From Methyloversatilis sp. (GTDB lineage: Bacteria; Pseudomonadota; Gammaproteobacteria; Burkholderiales; Rhodocyclaceae), in NCBI RefSeq assembly GCF_030698125.1, contig NZ_JAUYNV010000033.1:62001-126000 (forward strand): 64,000 nucleotides of DNA. Direction: 5' to 3'. Below are positions 25,375-33,989 of the stretch, in pieces. How positions within the stretch are numbered: position 1 is the first letter of the stretch; the number at the start of each line of letters is the position of its first letter. The translations under genes and the position numbers were made by a program. Under the pieces are notes generated by a model that made no database searches, was not told the origin of the DNA, and saw nothing but the letters and a program-made list of their open reading frames with translations.

Positions 25375-26673
25375 ATGACCGATGAAGCGACTTCGACTGT
25401 CGTCACCGAGGTGGCCTGCCCGCTGTGCGGCCACGCCTGCGACGACCTGAGCGTCGATACCGCCGGCGCTGCGCTGGCGGTGGTGGCCCATGGCTGCGAT
25501 CGGGCGGTCAGCGGATTTGCCCGCCTGGGCGCCGGTTCGACTGCCGCGACGCCGCGCATCGCCGGCGCTCCGGCCACGCTGGACGAAGCCTGTGCCGAAG
25601 CAGCCCGCCTGCTCGCCGCGTCGGCCCAGCCGGTGTTCGGCGGCATGGCGCTCGATGTGAGTGGCGCACGCGGTGCGATGGATCTGGTCGATCGGGCCGG
25701 CGGTGTCATCGACCACATGAACAATGAATTCGGCTGGCGCGCCAGTCGCGCGGTCCAGGACGGCGGCGGCATCAACACCACGCTGGCCGAAGTGAAGAAT
25801 CGCGCCGACCTGATCCTGCTGGTCGGCACCGATGCGGTCAGCGCGCAGCCGCGCTTCTTCGAGCGCTGCGTGTGGGTGAAGGAAACGATGTTCGACCTGC
25901 AGCCGGCCAGCCGGCGCATCGTCTATCTCGGCGGCGGACTCGATACGCAGCCGGGCCACTCGCCGGACGGGCGTGCGCCCGACGTGTTCGACTTCGAGCC
26001 CGGCCGCATGCCCGAAGCGCTGTCGGTGCTCAACGCGCTGGCGGCGCAGCAGCCGGTAGCCGGCGACGCACCGCTGGGTATTGCGCTGGCGCGCTGGCAG
26101 GCACTGGCCGATGCGCTGCTTGGCGCGAAGTACAGCGTGGTCGTGTGGACCGGACCGGCATTCGAGGTGTCGCAGCTCGACCTGAATGTCGGCGCCATCG
26201 TGTCGCTGGTGCGTCGGCTCAATGTGACCACCCGCTGCAACAGCCTGCCGCTGGCCGGCAATGACGGCGACCTGTCGATGGGCGCTGTGCATACCTGGCA
26301 GACCGGCTATCCGATGCGCACCAGTTATGCCAGCGGCGCGCCGAAGTTCGACCCGCTGCACAACGGCATCGACCGCCTGCTGGCGACCGGTGAAGCGGAT
26401 GCACTGGTGTGGATGTCCAGCCTGAACGACCTGCAGGCGCCGCCGGTCACCGACGTGCCGACCATCGTCATCGCTCCGCCGTCGCTGAAGCTGGCCGCCG
26501 AGCCGCAGGTGTACATTCCGGTCGCCACGCCGGGCATGCATCACACCGGTCATTTCGTGCGTACCGACAAGGTCGTGACGTTGCCGCTGCAGGCCTTGCG
26601 CAGGAGCGCGCTGCCGGCCGCCGGCGAAGTGGCGGTCGTCATCGCCACCCGTATGAAGGAGATGCAGTCGTGA
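25375..26673 (+). CDS. fhcB: Formyltransferase/hydrolase complex subunit B (FwdB/FmdB homologue)
   Basis: A 432-residue homologue of the catalytic molybdenum/tungsten subunit of formylmethanofuran dehydrogenase. The N-terminal cysteine motif (Cys15, 18, 22 and 41: CPLCGHACDD...HGCDR) matches the 4Fe-4S site of archaeal FwdB, and TLAEVKNRADLILLVGTD is conserved. Just before it, where archaeal enzymes have a CHGP-type segment with the metal-coordinating Cys or Sec, this protein has FGWRASRAVQDGG without Cys. That agrees with the bacterial Fhc complex acting hydrolytically (formate release) rather than as a redox enzyme. Its stop overlaps the fhcA start by four bases. Confidence 0.95.
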   Translation: MTDEATSTVVTEVACPLCGHACDDLSVDTAGAALAVVAHGCDRAVSGFARLGAGSTAATPRIAGAPATLDEACAEAARLLAASAQPVFGGMALDVSGARGAMDLVDRAGGVIDHMNNEFGWRASRAVQDGGGINTTLAEVKNRADLILLVGTDAVSAQPRFFERCVWVKETMFDLQPASRRIVYLGGGLDTQPGHSPDGRAPDVFDFEPGRMPEALSVLNALAAQQPVAGDAPLGIALARWQALADALLGAKYSVVVWTGPAFEVSQLDLNVGAIVSLVRRLNVTTRCNSLPLAGNDGDLSMGAVHTWQTGYPMRTSYASGAPKFDPLHNGIDRLLATGEADALVWMSSLNDLQAPPVTDVPTIVIAPPSLKLAAEPQVYIPVATPGMHHTGHFVRTDKVVTLPLQALRRSALPAAGEVAVVIATRMKEMQS

Positions 26674-28340
26674 GCGTCATCAAGCTGACCGGCGGCCGGG
26701 TGATCGATCCGGCAAATGGCGTCGACGATCAGGTGCGCGACCTCTACATCCGCGATGGCCGGCTGATCGCCGCGCCGGACGCGAATGACAGGATCAGCGC
26801 CGAGTACAACATTTCCGGCCGCATCGTCATGTCGGGCGCGATCGACATGCACAGTCACATCGGTGGCGGCAAGGTGAACATCGCGCGCGAAATGCTGCCG
26901 GAAGACCATCGCGGCGATCCGGTCGAGCGTACCGAACTGACGCGTTCCAGCTGCGGCCACGCCGCGCCGGGCACCCTGGCGGCCGGTTACCGTTATGCCG
27001 AAATGGGCTACACCGCGGCGTTCGAGCCGGCGTTGCTGCCGGTCAATGCGCGCCAGGCCCACATGGAAATGGGCGATACGCCGATGCTGGACACTGGCGG
27101 CTACGCCATGCTCGGCAGCGATGATTTCCTGCTGCGCATGCTGGCGGCGAAGGAAGACCAGCAGGCGATCAACGATTACGTGGCGTGGACGCTGCACGCG
27201 ACGCAGACGGTCGGCATCAAGGTGGTGAACCCGGGTGCGATTTCCGCCTTCAAGTTCAACCAGCGCAAGCTCGACCTCGACGAACAGAACGCCTTCTACG
27301 GCATCACGCCGCGCGAGATCGTCAAGGTGCTGTCGCGTGCCGTACATGACCTGGGGGTGGCCAAGCCGTTGCACGTGCATGCCAGCAATCTGGGCGTGCC
27401 GGGCAATGTGGACACCACGCTGGGCACGATGGACGCGGCCGAAGGCCTGCCGGTCCACCTGACGCACATCCAGTTCCACAGCTACGGCACCGAGGGCGAG
27501 CGCAAGTTTTCGAGTGCTGCGGCCCGCATTGCCGAGGCGATCAACCAGAAGAAGAACGTGTCGGCCGACGTCGGCCAGATCCTGTTCGGCCAGACGGTGA
27601 CCGCGTCCGGCGACAACATGGTGCAGTACCGCAACGCCGGTCACGGCTCGCCGAAGAAGTCGGTCATCATGGATATCGAGTGCGACGCCGGCTGCGGTGT
27701 GGTGCCGTTCAAGTACAAGGACCAGAACTTCGTCAATGCGCTGCAGTGGGCCATCGGTCTGGAAATCTTCCTGATGGTCGATGACCCGTGGCGCATCTTC
27801 CTGACCACCGACCACCCGAACGGCGCGCCGTTCACGACCTATCCGCACCTGATCAAGCTGCTGATGGACCGCAGCTTCCGCAATGCCATGCTCGACACGA
27901 TCAACCCGGATGCGCGCGCGATGAGCAATCTGGCGGGTCTCGACCGCGAATACTCGCTGTACGAAATCGCGATCATGACGCGCGCCGGTCCGGCCAAGCT
28001 GATCGGCCTGGCCGATCGCGGTCATCTGGCGCCGGGCGCGGCGGCCGACATCGTGGTCTACAAGGAAGATGCCGACCGCGAGCGCATGTTCGAAAAGCCG
28101 GAACTGGTGTTCAAGGACGGCGAACTGGTGGTGCGCGACGGCCGCATCGTCAAGGTGGTGCGCGGCGGCACGCACGCCGTGAAGCCCGAATTCGACATCG
28201 GCATCGAAAAGAAGATCAAACCCTATTTCGAACGTTTCCATTCGGTGCGCATGAACAATTTCAAGATCAGTGACGACGAACTGTGCGAGTGCGGCGGCGG
28301 CTCGAAGCTGATCGCCCATGCCTGCCGGAAGCGGGGTTGA
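26670..28340 (+). CDS. fhcA: Formyltransferase/hydrolase complex subunit A (amidohydrolase)
   Basis: A 556-residue subunit that hydrolyses the formyl-methanofuran analogue to formate and free cofactor. It is an amidohydrolase-superfamily protein with the metal-binding HSHIGGG motif (about residues 60-66), further conserved His in LHVHASNLG and LTHIQFHSYG, and the late Asp in TTDHPNGAPFTTYP. A subunit-specific Cys-rich tail (CECGGGSKLIAHAC) closes the protein. The start is GTG at 26670 (VSVIKLTGG), inside the GTGA overlap with fhcB; the open frame upstream of it is the fhcB antiphase. Confidence 0.96.
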   Translation: MSVIKLTGGRVIDPANGVDDQVRDLYIRDGRLIAAPDANDRISAEYNISGRIVMSGAIDMHSHIGGGKVNIAREMLPEDHRGDPVERTELTRSSCGHAAPGTLAAGYRYAEMGYTAAFEPALLPVNARQAHMEMGDTPMLDTGGYAMLGSDDFLLRMLAAKEDQQAINDYVAWTLHATQTVGIKVVNPGAISAFKFNQRKLDLDEQNAFYGITPREIVKVLSRAVHDLGVAKPLHVHASNLGVPGNVDTTLGTMDAAEGLPVHLTHIQFHSYGTEGERKFSSAAARIAEAINQKKNVSADVGQILFGQTVTASGDNMVQYRNAGHGSPKKSVIMDIECDAGCGVVPFKYKDQNFVNALQWAIGLEIFLMVDDPWRIFLTTDHPNGAPFTTYPHLIKLLMDRSFRNAMLDTINPDARAMSNLAGLDREYSLYEIAIMTRAGPAKLIGLADRGHLAPGAAADIVVYKEDADRERMFEKPELVFKDGELVVRDGRIVKVVRGGTHAVKPEFDIGIEKKIKPYFERFHSVRMNNFKISDDELCECGGGSKLIAHACRKRG

Positions 28341-28344
28341 ACCG

Positions 28345-29241
28345 ATGATCATCAATGGCGTAGCAATCGACGACACCTTTGCCGAAGCATTCGGCATGCG
28401 GGGCATCCGCCTCATCATCACGGCCTACAACGAAACCTGGGCCCTGCATTCGGCCAATGCGCTGACCGGATTCGCGACCTCGGTCATCGCCTGCGGTGCC
28501 GAGGCGGGCATCGAACGCATGATGTCGCCGGACGAAACGCCGGACGGCCGTCCGGGCGTGTCCGTGCTGGTGTTTGCGGTGTCGAGCAAGGAACTGATCA
28601 AGCAGATCGAGCGGCGGGTCGGCCAGTGCGTGCTGACCAGCCCGACCAGCGCCATCTTTGCCGGACTGGACGAAGGCGACCCGGTGCCCATGGGCAAGAC
28701 ACTGCGCTACTTCGGCGACGGCTTCCAGACTTCGAAGCAGATCGCCGGCAAGCGCTACTGGCGCATTCCGGTGATGGATGGCGAATTCCTCGTGCAGGAC
28801 ACGGCGCGCATGGTGAAGGCGGTCGGCGGCGGCAACTTCCTGGTGCTCGCAGATACCCAGGTGCAGGCGCTCGAAGCGTGCGAGGCGGCCATCGTCGACA
28901 TGCGCAAGCTGCGCGAAATCGTCATGCCCTTCCCGGGTGGTGTCGTGCGTTCCGGCTCCAAGGTGGGCTCCAAGTACAAGGCGCTGTCGGCTTCGACCAA
29001 TGACGCCTTCTGCCCGACGCTGCGCGGCGCGACAAAGTCCGAACTCGACGAGCGCATCGGCGCGGTGCTCGAAATCGTCATCGACGGCCTGACCGACGCG
29101 TCGGTGAAAAAGGCGATGGAGGTCGGCATGCGCGCGGTGTGCCGGATCGGTGCCGCCGGCGGCATCCGCCGCCTGTCGGCCGGCAATTACGGCGGCAAGC
29201 TCGGTCAGTTCCAGTACCACCTGCGGGAGATCCTGAAATGA
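28345..29241 (+). CDS. fhcD: Formyl-methanofuran:H4MPT formyltransferase
   Basis: A 298-residue enzyme that moves the formyl group from formyl-H4MPT to the methanofuran analogue bound to the Fhc complex. Typical Ftr sequence: MIINGVAIDDTFAEAFGMRG at the start, ITAYNETWALHSANALTGFATSVIACGAEAGIE, VMPFPGGVVRSGSKVGSKYK, and the C-terminal AAGGIRRLSAGNYGGKLGQFQYHLREIL. The start at 28345 coincides with the family N-terminus; nine extra codons upstream overlap fhcA and are not counted. It overlaps fhcC by four bases (ATGA). Confidence 0.97.
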   Translation: MIINGVAIDDTFAEAFGMRGIRLIITAYNETWALHSANALTGFATSVIACGAEAGIERMMSPDETPDGRPGVSVLVFAVSSKELIKQIERRVGQCVLTSPTSAIFAGLDEGDPVPMGKTLRYFGDGFQTSKQIAGKRYWRIPVMDGEFLVQDTARMVKAVGGGNFLVLADTQVQALEACEAAIVDMRKLREIVMPFPGGVVRSGSKVGSKYKALSASTNDAFCPTLRGATKSELDERIGAVLEIVIDGLTDASVKKAMEVGMRAVCRIGAAGGIRRLSAGNYGGKLGQFQYHLREILK

Positions 29242-30053
29242 GCGCCCTGACATTCACGCTGCGCAGCGCACCGGCCCAGCGCGTCGATGCCGGCATGCTG
29301 ACGCCCACCGCACTGGCGGGGCAGGCGGTGTCCGACATCGCGGCCATCATGCTGAAGCTCGGCAAGCGGGCGCTGCGCGCGGACGAGCTGTTCGACATCG
29401 CCGGCGACGACACGACCGACATCGTGTTCCGTGGTGACTGCAGCAAGCTCGAACGCATCGGCGCCGGCATGAAGTCCGGCCGCGTCACCGTCGACGGCGA
29501 CGCCGGACCTTACGTCGGTCAGGGGCTGCTGGGCGGCACGATCACGGTCGCCGGTTCGGCCGGCGCGTTCTGCGCGACCGGCATGAAGGGCGGTCGCATC
29601 GACATCGTGGGCAATGTCGGCGAATCGGCTGGCGGCGCCATTCCGGGTGAAATGAAAGGCATGGCTGGCGGCCTGTTGCTGGTCGGCGGCAACGCCGGCG
29701 ACCGTCTGGGCGACCGCATGCGGCGCGGCCAGATACTGGTCGGCGGCAATGCCGGCGACTACTGCGGCACCCGCATGATCGCCGGCACGATCGCCGTGGC
29801 CGGCACGCTGGGCGCCTATCCGGCATACGGCATGAAGCGCGGCACGCTCATCCTCAACGCGCTGCCGGCGCAGATGCTGCCCACCATCGTCGATTGCGGT
29901 GCGCACCGGCTCGGTTTCCTCAGCCTGCTGTACGCGAGCTGGAAAGGTCTGCCCGGACCGTTCGGCGCGCTCGACGCCAGCGCCTGCACGGTGCGCCGCT
30001 ACATGGGCGACATGGCGGTCGGCGGACGCGGCGAACTGCTCGTGCGCGGCTGA
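29238..30053 (+). CDS. fhcC: Formyltransferase/hydrolase complex subunit C
   Basis: A 271-residue protein built of glutamate-synthase-alpha-C-terminus-like beta-helix repeats: successive GxxxGxMxGGxIxVxGxxG units such as GAGMKSGRVTVDGDAG, GQGLLGGTITVAGSAG, ATGMKGGRIDIVGNVG and GDRMRRGQILVGGNAG. It is homologous to FwdC/FmdC. In the Fhc complex it scaffolds the FhcA and FhcD active sites. Translationally coupled to fhcD in front and to the next gene behind (TGATG). Confidence 0.95.
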   Translation: MSALTFTLRSAPAQRVDAGMLTPTALAGQAVSDIAAIMLKLGKRALRADELFDIAGDDTTDIVFRGDCSKLERIGAGMKSGRVTVDGDAGPYVGQGLLGGTITVAGSAGAFCATGMKGGRIDIVGNVGESAGGAIPGEMKGMAGGLLLVGGNAGDRLGDRMRRGQILVGGNAGDYCGTRMIAGTIAVAGTLGAYPAYGMKRGTLILNALPAQMLPTIVDCGAHRLGFLSLLYASWKGLPGPFGALDASACTVRRYMGDMAVGGRGELLVRG

Positions 30054-31087
30054 TGACGGCGGGCTGGTGGCCTGACTCGGCCTTCGGTCGGGTCAGGCGC
30101 AACGCAGCCGGGCGGCTGGTCGTGACGGATGCGCTGCTGCGCGACTGGCTGGCAAGGCCCGAACTGGCGCTCGTGGCGGACAGCTGCGACGCCGAGCGTG
30201 CGCTGGTTTCCAGCCTGCTCGGTGAGCCGGCGCGCATCGTTGATCATTCCGAAATCGCCTCGATTGCCGACGCAGACGCGCGCGACAACTGGTTCGCCTT
30301 CATCGCCTTCCGCGACCGCGTGCTCGCCCGGCCGGATATCGAGTCCGCCTGGCTGGAGTTGTTTCTCGACGGCCTGAGCGGCATCGCGCCACTGTTCGTG
30401 CCGCAGCTCACGCAGCTCATCCTGCACGGCCTGCTCGAAGACTGCACCGGCAATGACGGCGCGCTGATGTGGCGCGCAGCCGAACTGTTCTTCCGCAGCC
30501 AGCGCGCCACGCCGCACGCCGGGCGCATCCTGATGGCGGACGCCGAAGTGCTCGGCGACTACGCCGAAACCGGCGGCTTCGGCAATATCGGGCGGCTGAT
30601 CCGCCAGGCCGGGGCGATTCCGCGCGCGGCCGAACTCGACGTGCTCGACGCCGGCAACGCCGCTGAACTGTATGCGCGCGCCGGGCGCCGCGCCGTGCTG
30701 CCGCTGAATTTCGGCCAGCCGGCGCTGGACGCGCTGTGTCGCGTGATGGAGCGCTGGATCGCCCACTTCTACGGCGCTGCCGTCCGCATCACGCCGCAGC
30801 AGGACATCCGCGACGACCAGTGGGCCTGGCACATCGGACTTGACCACGAGGCGATGGACCTTCTGAACACGCTGTATGAAGGCGGCGAACTGGCGCCGGA
30901 CCGCCTGTCGCGCATCGTCGCACTGTTCCGGCTCGATTTTCTCGATGTGCGCGACATGCGCGCCGAACTGCGCCGTGACGGTGCGGCGCGTCCGGTCTGG
31001 CTGGCACTGGCCATGGATGAAAACGGTCTGGTACAGATGAAGCCGCAGAATCTGCTGCTCAACCTGCCGCTGACCGGCACACACTGA
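30053..31087 (+). CDS. Uncharacterised protein of the H4MPT/fhc operon (DUF6352-like, tentative)
   Basis: A 344-residue soluble protein with no signal peptide or membrane segment. It starts MTAGWWPDSAFGRV and contains a well-ordered helical core with LELFLDGLSGIAPLFVPQLTQLILHGLLED, LMWRAAELFFRSQRAT, and QDIRDDQWAWHIGLDHEAMDLLNTLYEGGE. I do not recognise a catalytic motif. Its ATG overlaps the fhcC stop, and it is the last gene before a terminator, so it is made together with the Fhc complex. Proteins of this kind occur almost only in methylotrophs' C1 clusters as far as I recall, hence a role in cofactor synthesis or complex assembly is the best guess. The family number is from memory. Confidence 0.85.
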   Translation: MTAGWWPDSAFGRVRRNAAGRLVVTDALLRDWLARPELALVADSCDAERALVSSLLGEPARIVDHSEIASIADADARDNWFAFIAFRDRVLARPDIESAWLELFLDGLSGIAPLFVPQLTQLILHGLLEDCTGNDGALMWRAAELFFRSQRATPHAGRILMADAEVLGDYAETGGFGNIGRLIRQAGAIPRAAELDVLDAGNAAELYARAGRRAVLPLNFGQPALDALCRVMERWIAHFYGAAVRITPQQDIRDDQWAWHIGLDHEAMDLLNTLYEGGELAPDRLSRIVALFRLDFLDVRDMRAELRRDGAARPVWLALAMDENGLVQMKPQNLLLNLPLTGTH

Positions 31088-31095
31088 AGTCCATC

Positions 31096-31121
31096 GGGCG
31101 TGCGCTGGCGCCCTGTTTGTT
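31096..31121 (+). terminator. Probable terminator of the fhc operon
   Basis: GGGCG, 8-base loop, CGCCC, then TGTTTGTT. Weak T-run, but it is the only stem just after the last stop codon at 31087. A separate run of nine Ts lies at about 31146-31154. Confidence 0.5.
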
Positions 31122-31248
31122 CCCTCATCCCCCCGGGTTTTCAGTTTTTTTTTGATCGCCCTCAAGCTTGCCTGCAGTTTCTGAGCGCGCAAATGAAATC
31201 GTCGCGTTGCGCGTTTAGGATTGTGTCGAAACCCGAAGGAGCCTTGAA

Positions 31249-33985
31249 ATGCGGCATCAGACGGACAATCCGGTAGGGCCGGAAAGCTGGCACGCGCTCA
31301 CCGGCGCAGCGACGCTGGATTCGGTCGGCAGCGCGCGCGATGCCGGACTGACAGCCGACGAGGCGGCGCGCCGACTCGCGGCCGATGGCCCCAACAGCCT
31401 GCCCGTGCCGGCGCGGCGCAGTGTTGTGCAACGCCTGCTTTCGCAGTTCGAAAACGTGCTCATTCGCGTCCTGATCGTCGCTGCCGTGGTGACGGCGCTG
31501 CTCGGGCACCTGCTGGACAGCGCGGTCATCGCCGGCGTGGTGCTCATCAATGCACTGATCGGCTTTCTGCAGGAGGGCAAGGCCGAAGCGGCGCTCGACG
31601 CCATCCGGAAAATGCTTTCGCCGCGTGCGCAGGTGCTGCGCGGTGGGCGCCGGATCGATCTGCCTGCAACGGAACTGGTCCGGGGCGACATCGTGTTTCT
31701 CGCGTCCGGCGATCGTGTTCCTGCCGATCTGAGGCTGCTCGACGTGCGCAACCTGCGCATCGACGAGTCCGCGCTGACCGGCGAGTCGGTGGCGGTCGAC
31801 AAGCACACGGAGGTCTGTGCGGGGGACGCGGCACTCGGTGATCGCCGGTCGATGGCTTTTTCCGGCACGCTGGTGACCTACGGCCAGGGAACAGGCGTTG
31901 CGGTCGCGACCGGCGCAAGCACACAGATCGGCCACATCAGCACCCTCCTTGCTGGGGTGCAGGCGCTGGCGACACCGTTGACACGCAGGATGGCGGCCTT
32001 CAGCGCCTGGCTGACCTGGACCATTCTCGGGGTGGCCACACTGGCGTTCGCCTTCGGCATCCTGGTCCATGATTTTTCGATGGCCGACATGTTCCTCGCC
32101 GCGGTCGGTATCGCCGTCGCGGCAATCCCGGAGGGGTTGCCCGCCATCATGACCGTGACGCTGGCCATCGGCGTTCAGCGCATGGCGAAGCGTCACGCGA
32201 TCATCCGGCGCCTGCCGGCGGTCGAGGCGCTGGGTTCGGTCACGGTCATCTGTTCGGACAAGACGGGCACGCTGACGCGAAACGAAATGACCGTGCAGCG
32301 TGTCGTCACGGCGCGCGACACCTTCCAGGTAAGCGGTGCGGGTTATGCGCCACAGGGCGGGTTTTCGCGCGACGATGGCGAATGCGAACTTGCCGACTGC
32401 CCCGAACTGATCGAGATCGGCCGTACCGCGCTGCTGTGCAATGACGCCGCGCTGAACCCGGATGGCGAGGGCAGATGGGTGCTGGCGGGCGATCCGACCG
32501 AAGGTGCGCTGATCGCGCTGGCACTCAAGGCCGGCCTCGATGCAGGACGCGAAGCAGATATGTTGCCGCGCATCGACACCATTCCGTTCGAATCCGAACA
32601 CCGCTTCATGGCCACGCTGCATCACGATCACCAGGGCCACGCTTTCATTCTGCTGAAAGGGGCGCCCGAGCGCGTGTTCGAACTTTGCCGCACACAACGC
32701 GAGGGCGGAGATGAGAAGCCGCTTCAGTTGCGCGACTGGCATGCCGGCAGCGATATCGTGGCGAGCGAGGGCATGCGTCTGCTCGCGCTGGCCATCAAGC
32801 CGATGGACACTTCGTTGAGCGCGCTGACATTTGCCGACGTCGAAGCCGGCGGCTTCACATTGCTTGCGCTGCTCGGCCTCGCCGACCCGCCGCGCGAGGA
32901 GGCGGTTGCCGCGGTGGCGCGCTGCCGCGGTGCCGGCATCGACGTGCGCATGATCACTGGCGATCATGCGGTCACGGCCCGCGCGATTGGCGAACAACCA
33001 GGGCTGGGCGACACGGTCCGCGTACTCGCCGGCCCGCAGATCGAACGCATGGATGACGCGCAATTGCGCATCGCCGTGGCCGACACCGAAATATTTGCGC
33101 GCGCCAGTCCGGAGCACAAGCTGCGTATCGTGCAGGCGCTGCAGGCCAATGGCGAGGTGGTGGCGATGACCGGCGACGGCGTCAATGACGCACCTGCCCT
33201 GAAACGTGCCGATGTCGGCGTGGCCATGGGTGACAAAGGCACCGAAGCCGCCAAGGAGGCGGCCGGAATGGTACTGGCCGACGACAATTTCGCGTCGATT
33301 GCTGCAGCGGTGGAAGAGGGCCGCACGGTATTCGACAATATCCGCAAGGCGGTCATATTCATCCTGCCGACCGGCGGCGGGCAGGCCGGCATTCTGGTCA
33401 CGGCCATCCTGCTCGGCCTGACGCTGCCGATCACGCCGGCGCAGATCCTGTGGGTGAACATGGTGACTGCCGTCACCCTGTCGCTCGCACTGGCGTTCGA
33501 AACACCGGAACCGGACATCATGCGCCGCCCGCCGAGAAGCCCGGACGAACCGCTGCTGACCGGGTTCCTGCTGTGGCGCATCGCGTTCGTGTCGCTGCTG
33601 CTGGTGACCGGCGGTCTGACCCTGTTCCTGCGCACGCTCGATGAAGGTGGTTCAATGGAACTGGCGCGCACGGTCGCCGTAAACACACACGCTGGTTTTC
33701 GGTGAAATGGTCTATCTGTTCAATGTGCGCCACCTCACCGCAAGTTCGCTGACCTTCAAAGGTGTCACGGGCAACCGCTATGTGCTGCTCGCCATTCTTT
33801 TGCTGCTGGTGCTGCAGGGGCTGTTCAACTATCTGCCGGCAGCACAGATGCTGTTCGGCACCGCGCCTCCGCAGATGAGCGACTGGTGGCCGGTTCTGGT
33901 GTTCGGTGCGCTGCTGATGGTCATCCTCGAACTCGAGAAACTGGCGGTTCGCTCATGGGCACGCCGCGGACAGCAGGGAGGCTGA
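31249..33985 (+). pseudogene. Cation-transporting P-type ATPase (CtpF-like), frameshifted near the 3' end
   Basis: The first frame (31249-33705, 818 residues) encodes an almost complete type II P-type ATPase: TGES (177-180), PEGLP in transmembrane helix 4 (294-298), the phosphorylation site DKTGT (Asp337), and TGDGVNDAPALK. It ends early with THAGFR. The second frame (33707-33985) continues exactly where expected (MVYLFNVRHLTASSLTF and the last transmembrane helices). The join lies at an (AC)4 tract, 33683-33690; removing four bases restores VNTLVFGEMVYLFN. Helix 6 reads NMVTAVTLSLALAFE, like mycobacterial CtpF, rather than SERCA NLVTD. It may be inactive, a sequencing error or a slippage switch. 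Confidence 0.85.
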
Positions 33986-33989
33986 CCTC

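Noticed and set aside
25114-26553. N-terminal two thirds of the 817-codon minus-strand frame ending in the RFAP synthase gene
   Set aside because: It is opposite fhcB and the promoter gap; only the part from about 25113 onward matches the family.
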